Shown here: piece by piece, positions 56,146 to 64,000 of the stretch
Position numbering within the stretch: the stretch's first letter is position 1
How the letters are laid out: each line of letters opens with the position of its first letter
Origin: Brevibacterium picturae
GTDB lineage: Bacteria > Actinomycetota > Actinomycetes > Actinomycetales > Brevibacteriaceae
Assembly (NCBI RefSeq): GCF_900105045.1
Contig: NZ_LT629739.1
Coordinates: forward strand, 1,426,001-1,490,000
Direction: 5' to 3'
DNA length: 64,000 nt
Program-made: the position numbers and the translations under genes
The notes under the pieces: model-generated
What the model was told of the DNA's origin: nothing
The model's database searches: none
The model's input: the letters and a program-made list of their open reading frames with translations, nothing else

Positions 56146-57711
56146 ATGTCTGAGACGAATGCACCTGCGCCCCGGACCGAGGCGAAGCAGTGGTGGGGCT
56201 TGGCGGTCCTCGTGATCCCGTCGACGCTGCTGTTCATGATGCTGACGATCTTGTTCCTGGCGGCCCCAAACATGGCCGCTGACCTGGAGCCGACGAGCGC
56301 GCAGCTGCTGTGGATCCTCGACATCTACGGCTTCGTCATGGCCGGGTTCCTCGTCGCGATGGGCGTCCTCGGCGACAGGATCGGCAAGCGCCTGCTCATG
56401 GTGATCGGCGCGGTCCTGTTCGGGGTCGTGTCCATCGCTGCGGCGTTGACGACCAGTCCCGAGCTGATGATCGCCTGGCGCGCCGTCCTCGGTGCGGGAG
56501 GAGCCATGATGCTCCCGTCCACCCTCGGATTGATCTTCGTGCTCTTCGCCGATTCGAAGGCGCGAGGGGTCGCGATCGGCGTGTGGGCCGGCGGGATCTC
56601 GGCCGGCGTCGCCCTCGGCCCACTGCTGTCCGGCCTGCTGCTGGAGGTCTTCGGCTGGCAGGCCACGTTCCTGGTCGCGGTGCCGGTGATGGCGCTGGTG
56701 GCCATCGGCGCGCCGCTGCTGCTGCCCGAGCACAAGGATCCGACCGCGAAGATCGATCTGTTCAGCGCACTGCTCTTGGTCGCTTCGCTGCTGGCCATCA
56801 TCTACGGCGTCAAGCGCTTCGCCACTCAAGAGCCGGCCGGTCCCTCGATCGGCCTGCTGATCGCCGGGGCACTGATAGGGCTGTGGTTCGTGATCCGGCA
56901 ACTACGCGCGACCCAGCCCCTGCTCGACGTCCGCCTGTTCGCCAACCGCACCGTCAGCGGAGCACTCGCCGTGTTCCTCCTGTCGGCCGCGGCACTGGGC
57001 GGTGTGTACTCGCTGTTCACGCAGTACCTGCAACAGGTCCAGGGACTCTCGCCCATGCAGGCTGGGCTGTCGATCCTGCCCGCCGCGGCGGTCCTCATCG
57101 TCGTCTCGACCCTCTCGCCCATGCTCGCCCGGAGATTCCGGCCGGGCAATGTGATCGCCGTCGGCCTGCTCACCCAGGTCGTCGGCTACATCCTGTTCAC
57201 TCAGCTCGACGCCGGCACCGGCCTCGCGCTGGTGATCGCGAGCTTCGTCGTGACCTACCCCGGGGTCGCGCCGTCCATGGCGCTGACCACGGACCTGGTG
57301 GTGAGCTCGGTCCCGCCGGAGAAGGCCGGCGGTGCCTCCGGGCTCGCGACGACCGTCAACGACCTGGGCATCTCACTCGGCGTCGCGGTCATCGGCAGCA
57401 TCGGGATCGCTGCCTATCGCAGCCAGATCACCGGCTCTCTGCCCGATGGACTGCCGCCGGAGGCGGCGGCCGCGGCGCAGACCGGAATCGATGGGGCCAT
57501 GGTCGCCGCCGGGCAGCTGCCGGGCGATGTCGGAGAGGCACTGGCGACCGCGGCCCAGCAGGCGTTCACCAGCGGACTGAACGCCGCCGGGATCACCTCC
57601 GCGGCGATCGCTGCCGTCGCCGCGGTCATCGCCGCCGCCGGGCTGCGCCACATCCGCCCCACCGGGCAGGCCCACGACGAGGCCGAGAAGGAGAATGCTC
57701 AGGAGTCGTGA
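56146..57711 (+). CDS. DHA2-family MFS multidrug exporter
   Basis: This 521-residue protein has fourteen predicted helices, like LfrA/SmvA/QacA. It shows LFLAAPNMAADLEPTSAQLL, WILDIYGFVMAGFLVAMGVL, GDRIGKRLLMVIG and the motif C-like GGISAGVALGPLLSGLLLE. AAGGAGG precedes the ATG. Quaternary cations or dyes are usual substrates of the family. A TetR repressor is divergent. Confidence 0.88.
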   Translation: MSETNAPAPRTEAKQWWGLAVLVIPSTLLFMMLTILFLAAPNMAADLEPTSAQLLWILDIYGFVMAGFLVAMGVLGDRIGKRLLMVIGAVLFGVVSIAAALTTSPELMIAWRAVLGAGGAMMLPSTLGLIFVLFADSKARGVAIGVWAGGISAGVALGPLLSGLLLEVFGWQATFLVAVPVMALVAIGAPLLLPEHKDPTAKIDLFSALLLVASLLAIIYGVKRFATQEPAGPSIGLLIAGALIGLWFVIRQLRATQPLLDVRLFANRTVSGALAVFLLSAAALGGVYSLFTQYLQQVQGLSPMQAGLSILPAAAVLIVVSTLSPMLARRFRPGNVIAVGLLTQVVGYILFTQLDAGTGLALVIASFVVTYPGVAPSMALTTDLVVSSVPPEKAGGASGLATTVNDLGISLGVAVIGSIGIAAYRSQITGSLPDGLPPEAAAAAQTGIDGAMVAAGQLPGDVGEALATAAQQAFTSGLNAAGITSAAIAAVAAVIAAAGLRHIRPTGQAHDEAEKENAQES

Positions 57712-58147
57712 TGTATCCCGACGCTTCGTGTCCGGCGGGCGAATGGGTCCGCCGGACATGAACGCCGACACGCGCAGTAGGAGCGCCGAGAGGACGGCTG
57801 ACCCGTCCCGCGAAGACGCCGCCGAACCACGACGAAGGAGTCACGATGACTATGCTCAGAACCACTGTTGACGCTGTCAGACAGTCACCGACCGCGGCGT
57901 GTGCTGCGCTGCCTGCTCCGATGCGCCGTGTCGGGTGCATCCGCGCGTCGCTCCCAAGCTACGCCGACGTCATGTCGGCGCGAATGAGGCTCCAGGTCGC
58001 CCGATCGGTCGGGCCAGCCCCGCGACGGGACCAGCTCCAGGGTCCCGTGGCATTCTTTCCGCCTCGGCCTGAGGCGCGCTCCGATGGCCCGACCAGTACG
58101 GCTGCGGCGCAGGCCGCGCACCCGAAGAGAGGCGCGGCCCCGATGCC
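57712..58147. other. Intergenic stretch with hairpins and a possible gene remnant
   Basis: No secure gene is present. An ATG at 57846 has a very good ribosome site (GAAGGAGTCACG) and opens a 105-codon frame (MTMLRTTVDAVRQ), but the rest looks non-coding, so it may be the head of a lost gene. Hairpins lie at 57962-57980 and 58026-58047, the latter probably ending the multicopper oxidase transcript. Confidence 0.4.
57729..57758 (+). terminator. Terminator of the DHA2 exporter gene
   Basis: TGTCCGGCGG and its exact complement CCGCCGGACA form a 10-bp stem with a 10-base loop, 18 bp after the stop. Confidence 0.6.
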
Positions 58148-59671
58148 TCAGTTCTCCTGGTAGGCGATCGTCGTCATCATCCCGGCTTCCCCGTGGTACA
58201 CGTTGTGGCAGTGCGTGAGCCACCGCCCCGGGTTGTCGGCATCGAACTCGACGCGCAGCGTCTTGCCGGGCAGGACGATCGAGGTGTCCTTGCGCGGCCC
58301 GCCGCCGGGAAGCTGGTAGGTGTGCCCGTGCAGGTGCATGGGGTGCCACATCGTCGTCGAGTTCCTGAACTCGAGCGCGACCCGCTCCCCTTCGACGATG
58401 CCAAGGGCGTCGCGCATCGGCTGCTCCATGTCCATGCGCTTGCCGTTGATCGCCCAGTCGTACTTCTCCATGCCTCCGCTCAGCTCGAGGGCGACTGTGC
58501 GATCGACGGCGCGTTTCGGCAACCTGACCGCGCCGGCGGTCTTCATGTCTGATGCCGTGGCAGGACTCTTCGTCTGTGGCAGCTTCGCGTCCTTCGCGGG
58601 GGAACTGCCCGATCCGGTGCGCAGGACGGCGAGGGCCTGGTCCTGCTTGCCCAGGCCCTCGGCGACGACCGCGAACGCGCCGTCGCCGGCGGTGATGACC
58701 GCGTCGTAGCGCTCCCCCATCCCGAGGACGACGCTCTCGGCCTCAAACGGCTCGATCGGAAAGCCGTCGGAGTGGGTGATCGTCAGCGGGTGCTCGGCGA
58801 CGCCGAAGCGGAAGGCGGTGTCGCCGCCGGCATTGATGATCCGGAGCCTGATCCGCTCCCCGGACTTCGCCGTAAAGGTCTGGGGGTCGTTCGCGGGCTT
58901 GCCGTTGATCAGGTACAGGGGGTAGTAGACGTCGCCGGCGTCGCCGCCGAGCAGCGGCGAGGTCGCGCCCATCAGGGTGTTGCCCATCCGCATTGGCCCC
59001 ATGTCCATGCCGCCGTGGCCGGTGCCGCCGTGGTCCATCATGCCCTGGCTCAGCTCTTTGAGGACCTTGTCCGGTGTCGCGGTGACACCGTCGAGCCAGT
59101 CGTCGAGGACGATGACCCACTCCCTGTCGTAATCGGCCTTCTCTTTCGGATCGTCGATGATCAGCGGCGCGTACAGGCCGCGGTCGAGCTGAGCGCCGAC
59201 GTGGGGGTGAAACCAGAATGTGCCCGGTTCGGGCAGCGTGAACTCGTAGGCGAACGACGCGCCGGGCTGCACGGGCTCCTGGGTGAGGTTGGGCACGCCG
59301 TCCATGTCGTTGCGCAGAGCCAGCCCGTGCCAGTGCACGCTGGTCGGATCCGGGAGATCGTTGGTCAGCGCCACCTTCAGGGTGTCGCCGACCTTGCCGC
59401 GCAGCGGCTTAGTCGCGGAGGCTCCGCGGTACGCCCAGGTCTTGGCGGTCTTCCCGCCGAAGTCGAGCGTGACCGGCTCAGCGGTCAGCGCGCGCTGCAC
59501 GACGGTCCCTGTGCGGCGGCGCTTCGCCTCGGTCGCTGTGACCGCGGCGCTGCCGGGTTTAACGAATGAGGTCGTCTTGTTCGTGGTGGAGGTGCATCCG
59601 GCGAGTCCGGCGGCGGTGAGGGTCAGTGCGCCGACGGACAGGATCTGACGGCGGTTCAGATTGGAGTGCAT
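58148..59671 (-). CDS. Multicopper oxidase (CueO/laccase type), lipoprotein
   Basis: This 507-residue exported protein starts SNLNRRQILSVGAL and has lipobox AGLAGC. All four copper motifs are present: VHWHGLAL (near 112), FWFHPHVGAQ (near 153), WHPMHLHGH (near 440) and HCHNVYHGEAGMM (near 485). A Met/His insert MMDHGGTGHGGMDMGPMRMG near 225 is like the Met-rich loop of CueO cuprous oxidases. It oxidises Cu(I) to less toxic Cu(II) in that family. AAGGAC precedes ATG 59671. It probably shares a transcript with the small protein upstream. Confidence 0.92.
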   Translation of the reverse strand: MHSNLNRRQILSVGALTLTAAGLAGCTSTTNKTTSFVKPGSAAVTATEAKRRRTGTVVQRALTAEPVTLDFGGKTAKTWAYRGASATKPLRGKVGDTLKVALTNDLPDPTSVHWHGLALRNDMDGVPNLTQEPVQPGASFAYEFTLPEPGTFWFHPHVGAQLDRGLYAPLIIDDPKEKADYDREWVIVLDDWLDGVTATPDKVLKELSQGMMDHGGTGHGGMDMGPMRMGNTLMGATSPLLGGDAGDVYYPLYLINGKPANDPQTFTAKSGERIRLRIINAGGDTAFRFGVAEHPLTITHSDGFPIEPFEAESVVLGMGERYDAVITAGDGAFAVVAEGLGKQDQALAVLRTGSGSSPAKDAKLPQTKSPATASDMKTAGAVRLPKRAVDRTVALELSGGMEKYDWAINGKRMDMEQPMRDALGIVEGERVALEFRNSTTMWHPMHLHGHTYQLPGGGPRKDTSIVLPGKTLRVEFDADNPGRWLTHCHNVYHGEAGMMTTIAYQEN

Positions 59672-59875
59672 GGCTGATAAGTCCTTCTGTGTCGATGGTG
59701 AGCGGTGCCACGGCATCGAGCCGGTTGCGCTCGACGATCACAGGTAATCGGAGACGCAGGCGGCGTAGGCCCTCGGAAGAGGACCAGGGCTATGGGTGTG
59801 CGATGCTGTGGCAGGTACGGCAGGGTCAGGGGCCCGCCGAGGAGGCGAGGAGCGCCGGATCGGGCTCCTAGCTGC

Positions 59876-60271
59876 TCACGTCCGGCAGATCGACAGCTCC
59901 AGGTGCGATAGCGCGAGCCGGCGAGGCGTCTCGGGCGGCGGCATCGACAGGACTGCGAAGACGGGTCCGGGCAGGCTCGCGGTGGACGGGGCTGGGAGGG
60001 CCGGAACGCTCTTGTCGGTCGGCACGGAGACGCAGGTGGAGCCGCCGCTCATGGCGTCCGCGCAGCCGTGGACCGTGCCGTGAGATCCGGACGTCATTGA
60101 CACGGGGGCGGCGGCCGCCTGGTCCGCGACGGCGGGCGATGCCGAGGGCGCATGCCCCGACGAGGTCACGGCGGCAGTCGCGGCCATGGATCCGCTGGCC
60201 AGCGCGTGCATGCCGAGGAGCCCGGCGATCAGCAGCGTCACGAGAGCGATCAGCAGCGGCACCCTGCGCAT
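59876..60271 (-). CDS. Small exported His/Met/Cys protein (DUF6153-like)
   Basis: This 131-residue protein has an N-terminal membrane segment (VPLLIALVTLLIAGLLGMHA). SSGHAPSAS, SMTSGSHGTVHGCADAMSGG and STC follow, and the end LALSHLELSICRT is of DUF6153 type. The family is of unknown function but recurs beside copper genes. A weak CsoR-type box (60316-60330) lies 45 bp upstream. The multicopper oxidase follows 204 bp later on the same strand. Confidence 0.6.
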   Translation of the reverse strand: MRRVPLLIALVTLLIAGLLGMHALASGSMAATAAVTSSGHAPSASPAVADQAAAAPVSMTSGSHGTVHGCADAMSGGSTCVSVPTDKSVPALPAPSTASLPGPVFAVLSMPPPETPRRLALSHLELSICRT

Positions 60272-60315
60272 GCTGCGCCTGGATTCGGAGATCGCGATCA
60301 ACACAAGCTTTACCC

Positions 60316-60330
60316 TACCCCTGTGGTGTA
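60316..60330. promoter_or_regulatory. Weak CsoR-type box before the DUF6153-like gene
   Basis: TACCCCTGTGGTGTA has one mismatch to perfect TACCCC/GGGGTA arms. It is placed where a site for the oxidase transcript would be expected. Confidence 0.3.
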
Positions 60331-60404
60331 CCGCCCCCACAATCGCCATGCCGCCACTGGGACTCGTCGACGACCACGCTGGCGATCGCGCTCGTCTTGC
60401 GGGA

Positions 60405-60453
60405 ATACCCAGAGGGGGTATATGGTACTCATACAGGTACCCGCTGGGGGTAT
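60405..60453. promoter_or_regulatory. Two CsoR operators before copZ
   Basis: ATACCCAGAGGGGGTAT (60405-60421) and GTACCCGCTGGGGGTAT (60437-60453) both show TACCC-N5-GGGTA. They lie 55 and 23 bp before the copZ start, with centres 32 bp apart (three helical turns). Confidence 0.75.
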
Positions 60454-60475
60454 CTCGAAGCGAGGAGGAATTCCG

Positions 60476-60685
60476 ATGGCTGTGAACAAGTACCAGGTGA
60501 CGGGCATGACCTGCGGGCACTGCGAGATGTCGGTCCGCGAGGAGGTCGGCGAGATCGCCGGCGTGACCGATATCCAGGTCAGTGCGCAGACGGGCAGACT
60601 CGAGGTCACGGCCGAGGGCGACGTCGACGACGCTAAGGTCCTGGCCGCGGTCGAGGAGGCCGGCTACTCGGCGGTGCGCGGCTGA
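60476..60685 (+). CDS. copZ: CopZ copper chaperone
   Basis: This 69-residue protein is one HMA domain with the Cu(I) site GMTCGHCEM near residue 11 and a ferredoxin-like fold ending EEAGYSAVRG. It carries copper to the P-type ATPase encoded two genes on. GAGGAGGA precedes the ATG. Its stop overlaps the next start (TGATG). Confidence 0.93.
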   Translation: MAVNKYQVTGMTCGHCEMSVREEVGEIAGVTDIQVSAQTGRLEVTAEGDVDDAKVLAAVEEAGYSAVRG

Positions 60686-61629
60686 TGAAAGCACCAGTCA
60701 GGCTCGCGGCCTACGGCGCTGGACTGGTGGTAGCGTTCGGCGGGGCCTTCGGTCTCGCCGGTGTCGCTGTCCCCGACAGCGTCGTGACCGCCTGGGCACA
60801 AAGCAGCGAAAAGGGCACGCACGGCGACGGCCACGGCGGATCCGTGCAGGAGTCCGCAAACGAGGCCGTGAACGGCGTCTCGGCCAGCGCCGACGGTTAC
60901 GCCCTCTCGCCGGTGAAGGCACCGGCAGGGACCGACGCTTCCGGCACGCTAAGCTTCCGGATCCTCGATGAGGCAGGGGAGCCAGTCACCGAGTACACCG
61001 TCGCGCACGAGAAGGACCTGCACTTGATCGTGGTGCGCACTGACGGGACGCACTTCCGGCACGTGCACCCGGTCCTGGACAAGAGCACCAGCACGTGGTC
61101 GATACCGTGGACCTGGGACGAGGCCGGCACCTACCGCGCCTACGCCGACTTCACCCCCGCCGGGCAGGACGCCGAGGGCGTCACGCTCACCCGCAGCGTC
61201 GAGGTCGCGGGCGACTACACCTCGGTCACGGCCGAGCCGACGCGCACCGACGAGGTCGACGGGTTCACTGTCACTCTCGACGGCGACCTCACGGCTGGCA
61301 CCACGAGCGACCTGGCGGTCACCGTCAAGCGCGACGGCGAGCCGGTCACCACGCTCGAGCCCTACCTCGGAGCATTCGGCCACCTGGTCGCGCTGCGCGA
61401 AGGGGACCTCGCCTACCTGCACGTGCACCCTGCCGGTGACGAGCCTGAGCCTGGGTCGACCGGCGGCCCGGACGTCGGGTTCGGCGCAGAGGTCCCGACC
61501 GCGGGCCGCTACCTGCTGTACCTAGACTTCCAAATCGACGGGCAGGTCCACACCGCACAGTTCGTAGTCGACGCCGTTCACAGCGACGCCACCCAGACAG
61601 ACGAGGAATCGCACTCGGACGGCCACTGA
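60685..61629 (+). CDS. Secreted His-motif protein of the copZ-copA operon
   Basis: This 314-residue protein has an N-terminal membrane anchor or signal peptide (about 5-40), then [10 protein letters not shown] and two beta-rich halves. The first has [11 protein letters not shown] near 115, the second [13 protein letters not shown] near 250, and the C-terminus is SHSDGH. The repeated HxHP motif suggests two metal sites outside the membrane. Its position between copZ and copA suggests copper delivery or storage. No named family is recognised with certainty. Confidence 0.72.
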   Translation: MKAPVRLAAYGAGLVVAFGGAFGLAGVAVPDSVVTAWAQSSEKGTHGDGHGGSVQESANEAVNGVSASADGYALSPVKAPAGTDASGTLSFRILDEAGEPVTEYTVAHEKDLHLIVVRTDGTHFRHVHPVLDKSTSTWSIPWTWDEAGTYRAYADFTPAGQDAEGVTLTRSVEVAGDYTSVTAEPTRTDEVDGFTVTLDGDLTAGTTSDLAVTVKRDGEPVTTLEPYLGAFGHLVALREGDLAYLHVHPAGDEPEPGSTGGPDVGFGAEVPTAGRYLLYLDFQIDGQVHTAQFVVDAVHSDATQTDEESHSDGH

Positions 61630-61679
61630 CCGCCAAAGAGCCAGACCATCGACGAAGAAGCAACAGGAAAGGACATGCA

Positions 61680-63968
61680 GTGAGCACCCAAGCTGCAACG
61701 AACACTCCATCGCCGCTGATAGCGGACGCCGGCATCGAGCTCGAGATCGGCGGGATGACCTGCGCCCCCTGCGCCAACCGCGTCGAGAAGAAGCTCAACA
61801 AGCTCGACGGCGTCACCGCCACGGTCAACTACGCCACCGAGAAAGCCAAGATCACCGTCCCGGAAGGCTATGACCCGGCACTGCTGGTCGCCGAGGTCGA
61901 GAAGACCGGGTACACCGCCGCCCCACCGAAGCCCAAGGACGCGCAGGTGTCGGGCCCGACCACAGACGACGGCGGAGACGACGATCCCGAGCTGACATCG
62001 CTGAAGCACCGCCTGATCGGCGCGATCGTGCTCACCGTCCCGGTGATCGCGATGGCGATGGTCCCCGCACTCCAGTTCACCTACTGGCAGTGGGCATCCC
62101 TCGCCCTGGCCGCGCCAGTGATCGTGTGGGCCGCCTGGCCGTTCCACAAGGCCGCGTGGGTCAACCTCAAGCACGGCACGGCGACGATGGACACCCTCAT
62201 CTCGATGGGCACGACCGCGGCGTTCCTATGGTCGCTCTACGCGTTGTTCCTCGGCACCGCCGGCACGCCAGGCATGACGCATCCCTTCGAGTTCACCATC
62301 GCTCCGTCCGACGGCGCGGGCAACATCTACCTCGAGGCCGCGGCCGGGGTGACGATGTTCATCCTCGCCGGCCGCTACTTCGAGAAGCGCTCCAAGCGCC
62401 AGGCCGGTGCCGCGCTGCGCGCCCTGCTCGAGCTCGGCGCGAAGGAAGTCGCGGTTCTGCGCGGCGGGGTCGAGGTGAAGATCCCGACCTCCGAGCTGGC
62501 CGTCGGCGACGAGTTCGTCGTCCGCCCCGGCGAAAAGATCGCCACCGACGGCACGGTCGTGGCCGGGACGTCGGCCGTGGACGCGTCCATGCTCACCGGA
62601 GAGTCCGTGCCGGTCGAGGTCGTCGCGGGCGACCCGGTCACCGGCGCGACCGTCAACGCCGGTGGACGGATCGCCGTGAAGGCGACCCGGGTCGGCTCCG
62701 ACACCCAGCTGGCCCAGATGGCCAAACTCGTCGAGGACGCCCAGACCGGCAAGGCCGCCGTCCAGCGCCTGGCCGACAGGATCTCCGGCGTGTTCGTCCC
62801 AATCGTCATCGCCATCTCGGTCATCGCCCTCGGCGCATGGCTGGGAGCCGGATTCCCCGCCTCCGCCGCCTTCACCGCCGCGGTCGCGGTCCTGGTCATC
62901 GCCTGCCCCTGCGCCCTCGGCCTGGCCACTCCGACCGCACTGCTGGTCGGCACCGGCCGCGGCGCGCAGATGGGCGTGCTCATCAAAGGCCCCGAGGTCC
63001 TGGAGTCCACTCGCAAGGTCGACACGGTCGTCCTCGACAAGACCGGCACCGTGACCACCGGCAAGATGACCCTGGTCGATGTGGTGGTTGAGCCCGGTAC
63101 CGATCGTGCCGAGGTGCTCCGGCTGGCGGGCGCTCTGGAGGACGCCTCCGAGCACCCCATCGCCCAGGCCATTGCCAAGGGCGCAGTCCAGGAGGTCGGG
63201 CAGCTGCCCACCTCCGAGGATTTCGCCAACATCGAGGGCAAGGGCGTCCAGGGAGTCGTCGACGGCCGCGGCGTGCTCGTCGGCCGGGTGTCCCTGCTGG
63301 CCGACTGGTCCCAGCACCTCTCCCCCGATGTCGCCGCTGCCAAGGCCGCAGCCGAGGACGAGGGCAAGACCGTCGTCGCCGTCGGCTGGGACGGACAGGC
63401 CCGCGGCATCCTCGTCGTCGCCGACGCGGTCAAGCCCACCAGCGCCGAGGCGATCCAGGGCCTGAAGGGCCTGGGCCTCACGCCGGTTTTGCTCACTGGC
63501 GACAACGAGGCCGTGGCCCGGCGAATCGCCGCCGAGGTCGGCATCGAGGAGGTCGTCGCCGAGGTCCTGCCCAAGGACAAGGTCGACGTCGTCACACGCC
63601 TGCAGGAGAAGGGCAAGGTCGTGGCGATGGTCGGCGACGGCGTCAACGACGCCCCCGCTCTGGCGCAGGCCGACCTCGGCCTGGCGATGGGCACCGGCAC
63701 CGATGTCGCCATCGAGGCCTCCGACATCACCCTCGTCCGCGGGGATCTGCGGGCAGCGGTCGACGCGATCCGGCTTTCCCGCAAGACCCTGGGAACGATC
63801 AAGTCCAACCTGTTCTGGGCCTTCGCCTACAACGTCGCGGCCATCCCGGTCGCGGCGCTGGGCATGCTCAACCCCATGCTCGCAGGCGCGGCGATGGCGT
63901 TCTCCAGCGTCTTCGTCGTCGGCAACAGCCTCCGCCTGCGCGGGTTCCGCAGCGTCGCCAAGCAGTGA
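61680..63968 (+). CDS. copA: Copper-exporting P1B-type ATPase CopA
   Basis: This 762-residue pump has one N-terminal HMA domain ([16 protein letters not shown], CxxC near 28) and eight helices with the ion-site CPC in [16 protein letters not shown] near 411. It has the phosphorylation site [13 protein letters not shown] near 452, the P1[10 protein letters not shown] near 490, TGDNEAVA near 603 and [14 protein letters not shown] near 651. It exports Cu(I) from the cytoplasm. The start is GTG 61680 with AGGAAAGGA before it. It lies 50 bp after the secreted protein gene, in the same CsoR-box operon. Confidence 0.95.
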   Translation: MSTQAATNTPSPLIADAGIELEIGGMTCAPCANRVEKKLNKLDGVTATVNYATEKAKITVPEGYDPALLVAEVEKTGYTAAPPKPKDAQVSGPTTDDGGDDDPELTSLKHRLIGAIVLTVPVIAMAMVPALQFTYWQWASLALAAPVIVWAAWPFHKAAWVNLKHGTATMDTLISMGTTAAFLWSLYALFLGTAGTPGMTHPFEFTIAPSDGAGNIYLEAAAGVTMFILAGRYFEKRSKRQAGAALRALLELGAKEVAVLRGGVEVKIPTSELAVGDEFVVRPGEKIATDGTVVAGTSAVDASMLTGESVPVEVVAGDPVTGATVNAGGRIAVKATRVGSDTQLAQMAKLVEDAQTGKAAVQRLADRISGVFVPIVIAISVIALGAWLGAGFPASAAFTAAVAVLVIACPCALGLATPTALLVGTGRGAQMGVLIKGPEVLESTRKVDTVVLDKTGTVTTGKMTLVDVVVEPGTDRAEVLRLAGALEDASEHPIAQAIAKGAVQEVGQLPTSEDFANIEGKGVQGVVDGRGVLVGRVSLLADWSQHLSPDVAAAKAAAEDEGKTVVAVGWDGQARGILVVADAVKPTSAEAIQGLKGLGLTPVLLTGDNEAVARRIAAEVGIEEVVAEVLPKDKVDVVTRLQEKGKVVAMVGDGVNDAPALAQADLGLAMGTGTDVAIEASDITLVRGDLRAAVDAIRLSRKTLGTIKSNLFWAFAYNVAAIPVAALGMLNPMLAGAAMAFSSVFVVGNSLRLRGFRSVAKQ

Positions 63969-64000
63969 GGCCGCGGCACTCATCGCACCCACACGAAAAC

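Noticed and set aside
57846..58163. 105-codon frame with a good ribosome site
   Set aside because: After about 13 plausible residues the product is Pro/Arg-rich and runs over the 3' end of the opposite multicopper oxidase gene. It is mentioned only as a possible remnant.
62226..63992. Long open frame on the minus strand opposite copA (588 codons)
   Set aside because: It is a codon-bias shadow of CopA in very GC-rich DNA. There is no ribosome site and no domain, while the plus strand has every P-type ATPase motif.

Overview
The window is high-GC, densely coded DNA with many GTG starts, AGGAG-type ribosome binding sites and ATGA/GTGA stop-start overlaps. SigJ/ECF41-type sigma factor, M13 and M18 peptidases, DUF6153-like proteins and actinobacterial CsoR/CDF/ArsR families point to an actinomycete. 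A Micrococcales member such as Brevibacterium is my best guess, from gene content only. No rRNA, tRNA or CRISPR array was seen.

Positions 1-25,835 look like ordinary chromosome. They hold a transporter tail, a divergent flavin-oxidoreductase/ECF sigma pair flanked by direct repeats, and a divergent FrdA-like/LysR pair. A TetR-associated P450 operon follows (dehydrogenase-CMD fusion, P450, ferredoxin, ferredoxin reductase). Then come a luciferase-like oxidoreductase, MarR-MFS, CopC, a low-molecular-weight phosphatase, an M13 peptidase, a DUF1684 protein, an M18 aminopeptidase, an amidohydrolase, a COG3044 ATPase and a YyaL-type thioredoxin protein.

Positions 25,836-38,400 form a genomic island with lower GC. 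It starts with a tyrosine recombinase and carries genes of unknown function, an IS5-family remnant inside a truncated nuclease gene, a TetR gene and a decayed transporter. It also holds a coherent cell-envelope module: BlaI, an M56 (BlaR1-like) peptidase, an M15-type lipoprotein, a GNAT, the lipid II flippase MurJ, CcdA and a TlpA-like lipoprotein. Three copies of one operator (GTCTAC-N4-GTAGA) link blaI to the murJ/GNAT intergenic region.

Positions 38,400-64,000 are a metal-handling mosaic. A small His/Cys protein precedes an SbnA-SbnD-SbnI-like trio that could make and export an amino-acid metallophore. CueP, broken ArsR and CDF genes and a thioredoxin-like protein follow. The centre is a CsoR gene with its own operator, followed directly by an eight-gene complex-I-like operon (A, a B-His-rich-D-like fusion, H, J, K, L, M, N). 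That operon has no NADH module, no NuoI, no N2-cluster cysteines, a roughly 125-residue His/Met/Asp-rich segment and an unusually methionine-rich NuoJ helix. This is the strongest candidate for an undescribed system: a copper-regulated, possibly metal-coupled relative of complex I. Downstream lie a YdhK lipoprotein with its own CsoR-type box, a TetR/MFS pair, a multicopper oxidase, CopZ, a His-motif secreted protein and a CopA ATPase, with paired CsoR-type boxes before copZ.
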